Of a stretch of 64,000 nucleotides of DNA, positions 53,826 through 62,836 are shown one piece after another; the stretch's first letter is position 1, and each line of letters starts with the position of its first letter. The stretch is from assembly GCA_003247835.1 (NCBI GenBank), contig QJYB01000061.1, forward strand, positions 62,001-126,000, in the 5' to 3' direction. Both the position numbers and the translations under genes were made by a program. The stretch is from Gammaproteobacteria bacterium. Its GTDB lineage: Bacteria > Pseudomonadota > Gammaproteobacteria > Pseudomonadales > Azotimanducaceae. The notes under the pieces are model-generated. The model made no database searches. It was not told where the DNA came from and worked only from the letters and a program-made list of their open reading frames with translations.

Positions 53826-54722
53826 ATGCACCCGGAAAACCAACCGCAGGCATCGACATCCGACCACAACGCGCGGCAGGCTTACGCCGCGCGCATCGAG
53901 CGGGTAGTGGACTACGTCAATGCGAATCTCGATGGCGACCTGTCGCTGGCGACGCTTGCCCGGATCGCGAACGTGTCGCCCTTCCACTTCCACCGCCAGT
54001 TCCGAGCGTGCACGGGCATGCCGGTGGCTAGGTTTATCCGCCTGCTGCGGCTGCGCCGCGCCGCGCTGCTGCTCGCGTTCAACCCGACCCGCTCGATTAC
54101 CGACATCGCGCTGGCGTCCGGCTTCGACAATCCGCAGTCGTTCAGCCGCGCGTTCAGACAGATGCACGGTCTGTCACCGGCCGGCTTCCGCCGCTCACCC
54201 CGCTGGGCGAGCGCCGAGCTCGTGCCCGCCATGGCCGCCCTGCAGGAGACCCAAATGAACACCGAAGTAGAGATCGTCGACTTCCCCACCACCCGTGTGG
54301 CCGCAGTGCCTTATCAGGGACCACCGGAACAGGAGCTGACCGCCGTCATGCGGCTCGTCGCCTGGCGTCGCGAGAACGGCGTGCCGCCCGATCGCGGCAT
54401 GACGCTCGGCATTCACTACAACGATCCCCTGTCGACCCCGGCCCATGAGTACCGGATCGACGTCTGCGTGAGCTACGACGGTGAGATCGGTCCCAATCCG
54501 CACGGCGTCGTGTCCGGGGAGATTCCCGGCGGACGCTGCGCACGGATCCGCCACCTCGGCACCCGGGAGTACATCGCCGAGGCCGACTGGATCTACCGAG
54601 ACTGGCTGCCCGGAAGCGGCGAGGTGCTGCGCGACTTTCCGCCGTTCTTCCACTACGTGAACGTGGGGCCTGACGTGCGGGAGGATGACATGATCACCGA
54701 CGTCTATCTGCCACTGGTCTGA
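53826..54722 (+). CDS. AraC-family regulator with GyrI-like effector-binding domain
   Basis: The 298-residue protein has an N-terminal AraC DNA-binding domain with two helix-turn-helices (about 20-120): DLSLATLARIANVSPFHFHRQFRACTGMPVARFIRLLRL and SITDIALASGFDNPQSFSRAFRQMHGLSPAGFR. The C-terminal half is GyrI/effector-binding (VEIVDFPTTRVAAVPYQGPPEQEL...GGRCARIRHLG). The domain order matches the Rob/SoxS-like GyrI-fused regulators of multidrug stress. It may control the divergent SRPBCC gene or drug-efflux genes. Confidence 0.9.
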   Translation: MHPENQPQASTSDHNARQAYAARIERVVDYVNANLDGDLSLATLARIANVSPFHFHRQFRACTGMPVARFIRLLRLRRAALLLAFNPTRSITDIALASGFDNPQSFSRAFRQMHGLSPAGFRRSPRWASAELVPAMAALQETQMNTEVEIVDFPTTRVAAVPYQGPPEQELTAVMRLVAWRRENGVPPDRGMTLGIHYNDPLSTPAHEYRIDVCVSYDGEIGPNPHGVVSGEIPGGRCARIRHLGTREYIAEADWIYRDWLPGSGEVLRDFPPFFHYVNVGPDVREDDMITDVYLPLV

Positions 54723-54882
54723 ACCGGTCCGGGCAGCCGCCACGCGCGGCGCGTTCGCCCGTGCCTGGGACTACGTGTGCAGGCATTCCCTCCCAGGAGA
54801 CACACCGGCGTCGCCTCAACGACGACTACGATTGTCCAGACGACGAATCCTGGGAGCCAGGTCTGTGATTCGAGCAAACCGA

Positions 54883-54912
54883 TCCTGGCGGCGGCCTGGG
54901 CCGCCGCCAGGA
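54883..54912 (-). terminator. GC-rich 13-bp hairpin after the tautomerase gene
   Basis: TCCTGGCGGCGGC, a 4-base loop and its exact complement form a 13-bp perfect stem 11 bp beyond the tautomerase stop (minus strand). The tail (ATCGGTTTG) is only weakly T-rich. Probably a terminator for the minus strand, and possibly for AraC on the plus strand. The rest of the 201-bp gap shows no gene. Confidence 0.5.
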
Positions 54913-54923
54913 CGCACGTCCCG

Positions 54924-55148
54924 TCAAGCGGCCTTGCCGTGCTGCATCTGGTGGACGTCGACCGCCGTCAGCGCGCGTCCACCGATGCCCCAGTCACCTT
55001 CCTTGACGTCCTCGATCAGCACGAAGGTAACGCCGCGTAGGTTTTCTCCTTCGACCTCAACCATGGTGTCCGTGAGTTTACGGATGAGCTCCTTCTTCTG
55101 CTCGGGCGTAAAGACGTTCTCGATCAGCTTGACCGTGATGAGTGGCAT
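54924..55148 (-). CDS. 4-oxalocrotonate tautomerase family protein
   Basis: The 74-residue protein starts MPLITVKLIENVFTPEQKKELIRKLTDTMV, with the catalytic N-terminal Pro (after Met removal) and the usual 4-OT helix. RGVTFVLIEDVKEGDWGIGGRAL supplies the conserved residues of the second strand. It likely tautomerises 2-hydroxymuconate-like enols. It is divergent from an HxlR regulator, and the operator between them suggests it is the regulated target. No ring-cleavage genes are nearby. Confidence 0.9.
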   Translation of the reverse strand: MPLITVKLIENVFTPEQKKELIRKLTDTMVEVEGENLRGVTFVLIEDVKEGDWGIGGRALTAVDVHQMQHGKAA

Positions 55149-55251
55149 GATGTTTCTCCTGTGGATTTGCCGTTACCGCATCAGTATTGATGCGACGGAT
55201 CAACGGTAGTCCGCGTTGCTTTCCTTTTCTGCTCCGCCAGGAGTAGTATCA

Positions 55252-55280
55252 CGCTACGGAATCCGTAGCGTCTCGCTACG
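55252..55280. promoter_or_regulatory. Operator-like palindrome between tautomerase and HxlR genes
   Basis: CGCTACGGAATCCGTAGCG is a 19-bp perfect inverted repeat (9-base arms, one central base). An extra half site CGCTACG follows at 55274. It lies 34 bp before the HxlR start and about 100 bp from the divergent tautomerase start. A binding site for the HxlR protein is the obvious reading. Confidence 0.55.
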
Positions 55281-55303
55281 TGCTCGATAGTGAGGAGTGC
55301 ACC

Positions 55304-55987
55304 GTGGAATACAGGCAGTTCTGTCCGGTTTCCAAGGCTTCCGAAATCCTGGGAGAACGGTGGACGTTTCTGATCGTTCGCGAGCTGCTGATGGGTGCTC
55401 ACAGGTTCAACGAGCTGCAGCGTGGTCTGGCGTCCATATCACCAACGGTCCTGACCAGGCGGCTGAATGAGCTCACCTCCGACGGGCTGGTGATGAGGAA
55501 ACGAATCCCCGGCCAACGAGTTTATGAGTATCACCTGACCCTAGCCGGTAGGGATCTCGAGCCCGTGATTCGGGCGCTCGCTGGCTGGGGGATGAAGTGG
55601 GCACGTGGACGGATGACAGATGCCGATCTGGATGTCGAGCTGCTGATGCTCTACCTCGAACGCAGCATTCACCCGGACAGGCTGATCGGCGATGAAACCA
55701 TCGTCTGTTTCAGCTTCACGGATCTCGCGCAGCTGAACCGGTGGTGGCTGATCGTCCGGGGTCAGAGTGTCGAGGTCTGTCTGGACGACCCGGGCAAGGA
55801 AGTCGACGTGCGTTTCGACGTCGATCTTCGAACCATGGTCGAGATCTGGATGGGCGACCTTTCCTATCGCGCGGCCATACGGACCGGCAGGCTTAAGCTC
55901 TGGGGACCTTCTGCTCTGACGAGGAGCGTCACCGATTGGATGTCGAACAGCGCCTTGGCAGACGCGCCTTCGGCGGCAGGGATCTGA
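55304..55987 (+). CDS. HxlR-family transcriptional regulator with C-terminal extension
   Basis: GTG at 55304 with GAGGAG upstream is chosen. The track's GTG at 55280 lies in the palindromic half site. The 227-residue protein has the HxlR winged helix (about 5-95: FCPVSKASEILGERWTFLIVRELLMGAHRFNELQRGLASISPTVLTRRLNELTSDGLV). A C-terminal domain of about 120 residues (IVCFSFTDLAQLNRWWLIVRGQSVEVCL) resembles an SCP2-like ligand-binding domain. Such regulators respond to electrophiles or small hydrophobic ligands. It probably controls itself and the divergent tautomerase. Confidence 0.88.
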   Translation: MEYRQFCPVSKASEILGERWTFLIVRELLMGAHRFNELQRGLASISPTVLTRRLNELTSDGLVMRKRIPGQRVYEYHLTLAGRDLEPVIRALAGWGMKWARGRMTDADLDVELLMLYLERSIHPDRLIGDETIVCFSFTDLAQLNRWWLIVRGQSVEVCLDDPGKEVDVRFDVDLRTMVEIWMGDLSYRAAIRTGRLKLWGPSALTRSVTDWMSNSALADAPSAAGI

Positions 55988-56158
55988 CGTCCCGTTCGTT
56001 CAGAAGCCTGGTGTGCTCGCCCACAGCACGCAGGTCGCGCGCAGATTGTCGAAAGGCCTTGACGTCGATAGCGACTCGTCGGACATTCACCACCCGAGAC
56101 CCGACAGCCGGTTTCCAGCCCCCCGATCCGATGCCTTTGTCAGGTCCCGGTCGAAATC

Positions 56159-56232
56159 GCGGGTGTAGTTCAATGGTAGAACCTCAGCTTCCCAAGCTGA
56201 TGACGTGGGTTCGATTCCCATCACCCGCTCCA
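56159..56232 (+). tRNA. tRNA-Gly (anticodon CCC)
   Basis: Acceptor arm GCGGGTG pairs with CACCCGC, and CCA is encoded at the 3' end. D arm AGTTCAATGGTAGAAC, anticodon stem TCAGC/GCTGA with loop TTCCCAA (anticodon CCC), and T arm GTGGGTTCGATTCCCAT are all standard. It reads GGG. The 171 bp upstream hold no gene. A weak TTGACG at 56059 may be part of its promoter. The ORF that crosses this tRNA is a shadow. Confidence 0.96.
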
Positions 56233-56259
56233 CTGATCAATCCCCGCGGGAGGAGACCC

Positions 56260-56709
56260 ATGCGTTCTCTTTTTGCCGTGCTGCTCGTCATCATGCCCCT
56301 GCTGTTTGCGGCGTCGCCTGTCAGGGCAGCCGACGGCTACGATCCGGTCAGTACCGGCACCACCGAGCTCTACGGTGACGATGTCGTGATCAAGGTGCTC
56401 GTCGAGGCCGCCAACCTCGGCAGCAGTGACGTGGAGGTGGGCGAGATCACCTTCGCGCCCGGCTCGAAGAGCAGTGGCCACCGGCACGGGTCCATCGAGA
56501 TCTTCTACGTCGTCGACGGCACGCTGGACCACATCGTCAACGGTGAAAGCCACCCGCTGTCACCCGGTATGGTCGGCATGGTCCACCCGAGCGATACCGT
56601 CACCCACGAGGTGATTGGCGACGAGCCGGTCCGGGCCGTGGTGATCTGGGCACCCGGTGGGGAAGTCGACCGGTTGCGGCAGGTCTTTCCCGAGCGTCCC
56701 GTCGAATGA
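56260..56709 (+). CDS. Exported cupin-domain protein
   Basis: ATG at 56260 after GGGAGGAG gives a signal peptide (VLLVIMPLLFAASPVRA). The track's longer ORF runs through the tRNA and is wrong. The 149-residue protein has one cupin barrel, with SGHRHGSIEIFYVVDGTLDHIVNGE as motif 1 (two His and a Glu) and DTVTHEVIGDEPVRAVVI as motif 2 with its His. A metal site is likely. It sits 28 bp after tRNA-Gly. Its role in the periplasm is unknown. Confidence 0.82.
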   Translation: MRSLFAVLLVIMPLLFAASPVRAADGYDPVSTGTTELYGDDVVIKVLVEAANLGSSDVEVGEITFAPGSKSSGHRHGSIEIFYVVDGTLDHIVNGESHPLSPGMVGMVHPSDTVTHEVIGDEPVRAVVIWAPGGEVDRLRQVFPERPVE

Positions 56710-56747
56710 CCGGTATCCGCGCACCCCACCGTAGTGCGCTGCGGGCA

Positions 56748-59165
56748 TCAGCCTGACTCGCCGAGCCGGGTTTCCAGCGCCAGTACCCGCCGCGTGGTCT
56801 CCAGCACCGAGTCCGGATTGAGCGACAGCGACTCGATGCCGAGCCGCACCAGGAACTCGGCCACCTCCGGATAGTCGGACGGCGCCTGGCCGCAGATGCC
56901 CGAGTAACGGCCGTTACGCTGCGCACCCTGCACCGCCAGTTCGAGCATCTTCATCACCCCCGGATCCCGCTCGTCGAAGTCGAAGGCGACGATCTCCGAG
57001 TCCCGGTCCACGCCGAGGGTGAGCTGGGTGAGATCGTTGGAGCCGATGGAGAAGCCGTCGAAGTGCTTCGCGAACTCGTCGATCAGGATCACGTTGTTGG
57101 GGATCTCACACATCACGTAGATCTCGAGACCGTTCTGCCCGCGGACGAGCCCTTCCTCCGCCATGCTGGCGAGCACGGATTCCGCTTCCGGCACGCGGCG
57201 GCAGAAGGGCACCATGATCTTCACGTTCGTGAGGCCGAAGTCATCACGCACGCGTTTCAGCGCCCGGCACTCCAGCGCAAAGCCGTCCCGGTAAGCCGGA
57301 TGACCGTAACGGGATGCCCCACGGAAGCCGAGCATGGGATTTTCTTCGACGAGCTCGAAGTCGTCGCCGCCGGTGAGCGCTTTGTACTCGTTCACCTTGA
57401 AGTCCGAGAGCCGGATCACCACGGGCTTCGGGTAGAAGGCGGCGGCGATGGTGGCCACCCCTTCCGCCAGCCGGGTGACGAAGAACTCCGCCGGCTCTTC
57501 GAAGTCCGCCGTCGCCTCCGCGATCCGCGCCCGCACGTTCGGGTTCGTCACACGTTCCGGGTGGGCGAGCGCCATGGGATGGATGCCGATGTATTCGGTG
57601 ATGATGAACTCGAGGCGGGCGAGTCCGACGCCGTCGTTCGGAATCATGGCCGCACGGAACGCCACGTCCGGATTACCCACGTTCATCATGATCTTCGTGC
57701 GGGGCCGCTCCAGCGTGTCCAGCGCCGTCACTTCCTTCTCGAAGGCGAGCTCGCCGGCGAAGACCTTGCCCGTCTCGCCGCCGGCACAGGTCACCGTGAC
57801 GATCTGCCCGTCGGTGATCCGGCGCGTGGCGTCCTCGCTGCCGACCACGGCCGGAATACCCACCTCCCGGGCGACGATGGCGGCGTGGCAGGTCCGGCCG
57901 CCGCGGTCCGTGACCACCGCCGCCGCCTTCTTGATCACCGTCCCCCAGTCGGGCGCCGTGGTCTCGGCGACCAGGACGTCTCCCGTCTGAAACCTTGTCA
58001 GATCCTTCGGATTCGTGATCACCCGCGCCGGGCCCACGGCCACCGCGGTGCCCACCGCCCGCCCCGTCACCAGCGGCTCGCCGCTCTCCTGCACCCGATA
58101 GCGGACCAGCTGATTCGGATCCTGCCGGGACGCCACCGTCTCCGGCCGGGCCTGGACGATGTAGAGCTCACCATCCATGCCGTCCTTGGCCCACTCCACG
58201 TCCATGGGCACATGCCGGCCTGCCAGGCGGCTGTAGTGATCTTCGATCACGAGCGCATACCCGTTGAGGGTCAGCACCTCCGCGTCGGTGAGCGAGAAAC
58301 GATGCTGCAGACGCTCAGGGGTCGGCTCGTTGATCGTCTCGCTGCCGAGGCGCCTGCGGCCACAGACCATGCGCAGCCGCTTGGAGCCGAGCTTGCGGCG
58401 CAGCACGTACTCGTGCCCCTGCCGGAAGGTCGCCTTGTGCACGTAGAACTCGTCAGGGTCCACCACCCCCTGCACCACGTTCTCGCCGAGCCCGTACGCC
58501 GACGTCAGCAGCACCACGTCCGGATGACCGGACTCCGTGTCGATGGTGAAGATCACGCCGCTCGCCGCCAGGTCCGCGCGCACCATCTTCATCACCCCCA
58601 CGGACAGCGCCACCTTCAGGTGATCGAAGCCGAGATCGTGGCGGTAGCGGATGGCCCGGTCGGTGAACAGACTCGCCAGACAGTGACGGCAGGATTCCAG
58701 CAGCGCCTGGGAACCGGAAACGTTGAGGAAGGAATCGTGCTGGCCGGCAAAGCTCGCCTCGGGCAGGTCTTCCGCCGTGGCCGAGCTGCGCACGGCCAGG
58801 CGTACGTCGTCACCGTACTCGGTCTGCAGGGCCTGGTAGGCGACCTCCACGGCCTCGGCCGCCGCTTCGGGAAACGGCGCCTCGTAGAGCAGCTCCCGGC
58901 AGTGGCGACCGGCATCGGCGAGCGAGGTGACGTTGGTCACGTCCGTACGGGCGAGGATCTTGGTCAGCGACCGGCGCACACCGGGTGCGTCGAGCAGCTC
59001 AAGATAGGCGCGGGTGGTGAGCGCAAATCCGTTCGGTATCCGTACTCCTGCCGCGGTCAGCTCCCGATACATCTCCCCCAGTGAGGCATTCTTGCCGCCG
59101 ACCAGCGGCAGGTCCCGATGGTCGATGTCCTTGAACCAGTGGACGTAGTCCGTCTCTCTGCTCAT
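56748..59165 (-). CDS. ppsA: Phosphoenolpyruvate synthase
   Basis: I start at ATG 59165 (MSRETDYVHWFKDID), since the track's 21 extra residues are unlike PpsA. The 805-residue protein has the full PpsA order. First is the ATP-grasp domain (DLPLVGGKNASLGEMY, ATAEDLPEASFAGQHDSFLN). Then comes the swivelling phosphohistidine domain (DRGGRTCHAAIVAREVGIPAVVG, catalytic His). Last is the PEP-binding barrel (GSNDLTQLTLGVDRDS, catalytic Cys in SGICGQAPSD). It turns pyruvate and ATP into PEP, AMP and Pi for gluconeogenesis. Divergent from alanine dehydrogenase across an 86-bp shared promoter. Confidence 0.95.
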   Translation of the reverse strand: MSRETDYVHWFKDIDHRDLPLVGGKNASLGEMYRELTAAGVRIPNGFALTTRAYLELLDAPGVRRSLTKILARTDVTNVTSLADAGRHCRELLYEAPFPEAAAEAVEVAYQALQTEYGDDVRLAVRSSATAEDLPEASFAGQHDSFLNVSGSQALLESCRHCLASLFTDRAIRYRHDLGFDHLKVALSVGVMKMVRADLAASGVIFTIDTESGHPDVVLLTSAYGLGENVVQGVVDPDEFYVHKATFRQGHEYVLRRKLGSKRLRMVCGRRRLGSETINEPTPERLQHRFSLTDAEVLTLNGYALVIEDHYSRLAGRHVPMDVEWAKDGMDGELYIVQARPETVASRQDPNQLVRYRVQESGEPLVTGRAVGTAVAVGPARVITNPKDLTRFQTGDVLVAETTAPDWGTVIKKAAAVVTDRGGRTCHAAIVAREVGIPAVVGSEDATRRITDGQIVTVTCAGGETGKVFAGELAFEKEVTALDTLERPRTKIMMNVGNPDVAFRAAMIPNDGVGLARLEFIITEYIGIHPMALAHPERVTNPNVRARIAEATADFEEPAEFFVTRLAEGVATIAAAFYPKPVVIRLSDFKVNEYKALTGGDDFELVEENPMLGFRGASRYGHPAYRDGFALECRALKRVRDDFGLTNVKIMVPFCRRVPEAESVLASMAEEGLVRGQNGLEIYVMCEIPNNVILIDEFAKHFDGFSIGSNDLTQLTLGVDRDSEIVAFDFDERDPGVMKMLELAVQGAQRNGRYSGICGQAPSDYPEVAEFLVRLGIESLSLNPDSVLETTRRVLALETRLGESG

Positions 59166-59251
59166 ACGCGTCGTCCTGCCCCTGCCCCGTACCCTGCTCC
59201 ATGGGTGATACTCACCCGCTACGGTCAATCACCCAGCCAGGAGATTATGTC

Positions 59252-60370
<1,119 letters not shown>

Positions 60371-60442
60371 TCGTCAGGCAGGCGTGTCGCGTACACTCGA
60401 CAGGAAACGTCCCCAACAGCAACAACGACCAAGGAATCACTC

Positions 60443-60898
60443 ATGACGCTTCGACCACCCCGTTTTCTCGCCGCCCTCACACTGCTGCTGCCGGTGGGGC
60501 TCGTGACCGCACCTGTCGACGCCGCCGAGTACCTGACCTCGGAGCAGACCGAATCACTGGGTCTGCCCTTCTCGGATGCGGTGCGCGCCGGCGACCTGCT
60601 GATCCTCTCGGGCCAGCTCGGCAACCTGCCCGGCTCCCTGCAGCTGGCGCCCGGCGGTATCCGCGCGGAGGCACGTCAGGCTCTGGAGAACGTGAAGCGC
60701 ATTCTCGAGGCCAACGGCTCCAGCATGGACAAGGTGGTGAAGTGCACCGTGATGATGGCCGATATCGCCGAGTGGGGTGCGTTCAACGAGGTCTACGTGA
60801 CCTACTTCCCCGGTCACAAACCTGCCCGCAGCGCCTTTGCCGCCAGCGGCCTGGCCGCCGGTGGCCGGGTGGAGCTGGAGTGCTGGGCGGAGGCCTGA
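60443..60898 (+). CDS. Exported RidA-family protein
   Basis: The 151-residue protein carries a signal peptide (LAALTLLLPVGLVTAPVDA) and then a RidA/YjgF domain: LPFSDAVRAGDLLILSGQLG, EARQALENVKRILEANGSSMDKVVKCTVMMAD, and PARSAFAASGLAAGGRVELECWAEA with the conserved Arg of the imine-binding pocket. Cytosolic RidA destroys reactive enamines. Export of this one points to a different, periplasmic job. It lies downstream of ald on the same strand (72-bp gap). Confidence 0.86.
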   Translation: MTLRPPRFLAALTLLLPVGLVTAPVDAAEYLTSEQTESLGLPFSDAVRAGDLLILSGQLGNLPGSLQLAPGGIRAEARQALENVKRILEANGSSMDKVVKCTVMMADIAEWGAFNEVYVTYFPGHKPARSAFAASGLAAGGRVELECWAEA

Positions 60899-61012
60899 TC
60901 CGTCGGCCTGGGACCAGTCCCGTTCCAGTCGACGGGATGATCGCCAACGGTTTGCGATGACCGGAACCTTCTGAGAACCTTTCCCCTTTTCACCACTCTG
61001 GGGAAGCACCGG

Positions 61013-62791
61013 ATGTACCGGATCCGATTCGACCGGGCGCACCTCTCGCGCGCCTTTTTCCTGATCGTGACGACGACCGTCGCCCTGACCGGCTGCAGCC
61101 GGGACACGGAGGACGCCGCACCGGCCGCCAAACCCGGCGTCACCGCGGATCTGGTCCTGCGCGGCGGCACGGTCGCCACCGTCGATCCGGCCATCGGCAC
61201 GGCACAGGCCGTGGCCATCGCCGGCGCCGCGATCCTGGCGGTGGGCAGCAACGAAGAGATCTCGGCCTACATCGGTGACGACACCGAGCTGGTAGAGCTC
61301 GGCGGGCGTTTCGTCATGCCGGGTTTCATCGAGGGCCACGGCCACTTCATGGATCTCGGCCGATCCAAGCAGATCCTGGATCTCAACGGCGTGGCGAACT
61401 GGGACGAGATCGTCAACATGGTCGCCGTGGCGGTGGATCAGTCGGAGCCGGGAGAGTGGATCTTCGGCCGCGGCTGGCACCAGGATAAATGGAACCGCGT
61501 CCCGGAAGACGCGGTGGATGGGGTGCCGGTCAACACGACGCTGAACGCGGTTTCGCCCGACAATCCGGTGCTGCTCGAACACGCCAGTGGGCACGCGACG
61601 TTTGCCAACGATGCCGCCCTTGCCGCCGCGGGCGTCGGTGACGACACGCCCGATCCTGCCGGTGGAACGATCGTAAGGGACGCAGATGGCAAGGCGACCG
61701 GCCTGCTGCGCGAATCCGCCCAGGACCTGCTGGGCAGTGCTCTGAGCGCCTACGAAGCCCGACTCACCCCGGAAGAGCGCGACGCGCAGATGCGGGAGCA
61801 GGTCTTCCTCGCCGGTCAGGAAGCGCTCGCCCATGGGGTGACGTCGTTTCACGATGCCGGGTCTTCCTTCGCGACCATCGATTTCTTCAGGCGTCTGGAA
61901 GACGAAGCCACGCTGCCCGTCCGTCTGTATGTGATGGTCCGCTACGAAAGCAACGAGGATATGGATGCCATGCTGGACAGGTACCGGATGCTCGCCGAGG
62001 ACAACGACTTTCTCGCCGTTCGGTCCATCAAGCGTCAGATCGACGGCGCTCTGGGGGCACACGGCGCCTGGCTGCTGGCCCCTTACACCGACCTGCCCAG
62101 CACGTCGGGTCTCGTGCTCGAGCCCGTGGAGGACATCGAGGCCACTGCAGACATCGCGATCAGACACGGGTTTCAGGTGAACACTCACGCCATCGGCGAT
62201 CGGGCCAACCGGGAAACCCTGAATATCTATCAGCGCGCCTTCGAGCGCGCAGGCGTCGACGGCAGACCGCTGCGCTGGCGGATCGAGCATGCCCAGCACA
62301 TCGACCCCGCCGATGTGCCCCGGTTCGCCGGCCTCGGCGTGATCGCTGCCATGCAGGGCATCCACTGTACCTCCGACGGCCCCTGGGTACCCAGCCGTCT
62401 CGGGGAGGAACGGGCCGGGCTGACCTCCTATCCATGGCGGGATCTGATCGATTCCGGCGCGGTGATCGGCAACGGCACGGACGTCCCCGTGGAGCTCATC
62501 GATCCCATTACTTCCTATTACGCCTCCGTGTCGCGCATGACCAGGGACGGCACGCGATTTCATCCCGAGCAGGTGATGACCCGACAGGAGGCGCTCGAGA
62601 GCTACACGATCAACAACGCCTATGCGGCCTTCGAAGAGGATCTCAAGGGATCACTCACACCGGGCAAGCTGGCGGACCTGGTAGTGCTTTCCCAGGATCT
62701 GCTCACCGTGGCGGAGGACCAGATTCCACAGACCCAGGTGGACATGACGATTCTCGGCGGCGCCGTCGTCTACCGTCGCCAGGGAGACTGA
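61013..62791 (+). CDS. YtcJ-like amidohydrolase lipoprotein
   Basis: The 592-residue protein has a lipoprotein signal ending at Cys28 (TTVALTGC). The amidohydrolase-3 features follow: LVLRGGTVATVDPAIG, VMPGFIEGHGHFMD with the HxH pair, the long ILDLNGVANWDEIV region, GFQVNTHAIGDRANRETL, WRIEHAQHIDP and a GTDVPVELIDP Asp. It is probably a metal-dependent hydrolase of a cyclic or carbamoylated substrate in the periplasm. The substrate is unknown. Close downstream of the exported RidA gene. Confidence 0.9.
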   Translation: MYRIRFDRAHLSRAFFLIVTTTVALTGCSRDTEDAAPAAKPGVTADLVLRGGTVATVDPAIGTAQAVAIAGAAILAVGSNEEISAYIGDDTELVELGGRFVMPGFIEGHGHFMDLGRSKQILDLNGVANWDEIVNMVAVAVDQSEPGEWIFGRGWHQDKWNRVPEDAVDGVPVNTTLNAVSPDNPVLLEHASGHATFANDAALAAAGVGDDTPDPAGGTIVRDADGKATGLLRESAQDLLGSALSAYEARLTPEERDAQMREQVFLAGQEALAHGVTSFHDAGSSFATIDFFRRLEDEATLPVRLYVMVRYESNEDMDAMLDRYRMLAEDNDFLAVRSIKRQIDGALGAHGAWLLAPYTDLPSTSGLVLEPVEDIEATADIAIRHGFQVNTHAIGDRANRETLNIYQRAFERAGVDGRPLRWRIEHAQHIDPADVPRFAGLGVIAAMQGIHCTSDGPWVPSRLGEERAGLTSYPWRDLIDSGAVIGNGTDVPVELIDPITSYYASVSRMTRDGTRFHPEQVMTRQEALESYTINNAYAAFEEDLKGSLTPGKLADLVVLSQDLLTVAEDQIPQTQVDMTILGGAVVYRRQGD

Positions 62792-62836
62792 TCGCCCGGC
62801 ATCCGGAGTGCGCTTTCACGTGACAGGGAGTCCAAC

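Noticed and set aside
55936-56709. 257-residue ORF running through tRNA-Gly into the cupin
   Set aside because: It translates a tRNA gene. The cupin has its own ATG, RBS and signal peptide at 56260.
57063-59084. 673-residue plus-strand ORF antisense to ppsA
   Set aside because: It mirrors the ppsA frame, has no recognisable domain, and ppsA is complete on the other strand.
60554-62563. 669-residue minus-strand ORF antisense to ridA and the amidohydrolase gene
   Set aside because: Shadow frame spanning two well-supported genes. No start signal or domain.
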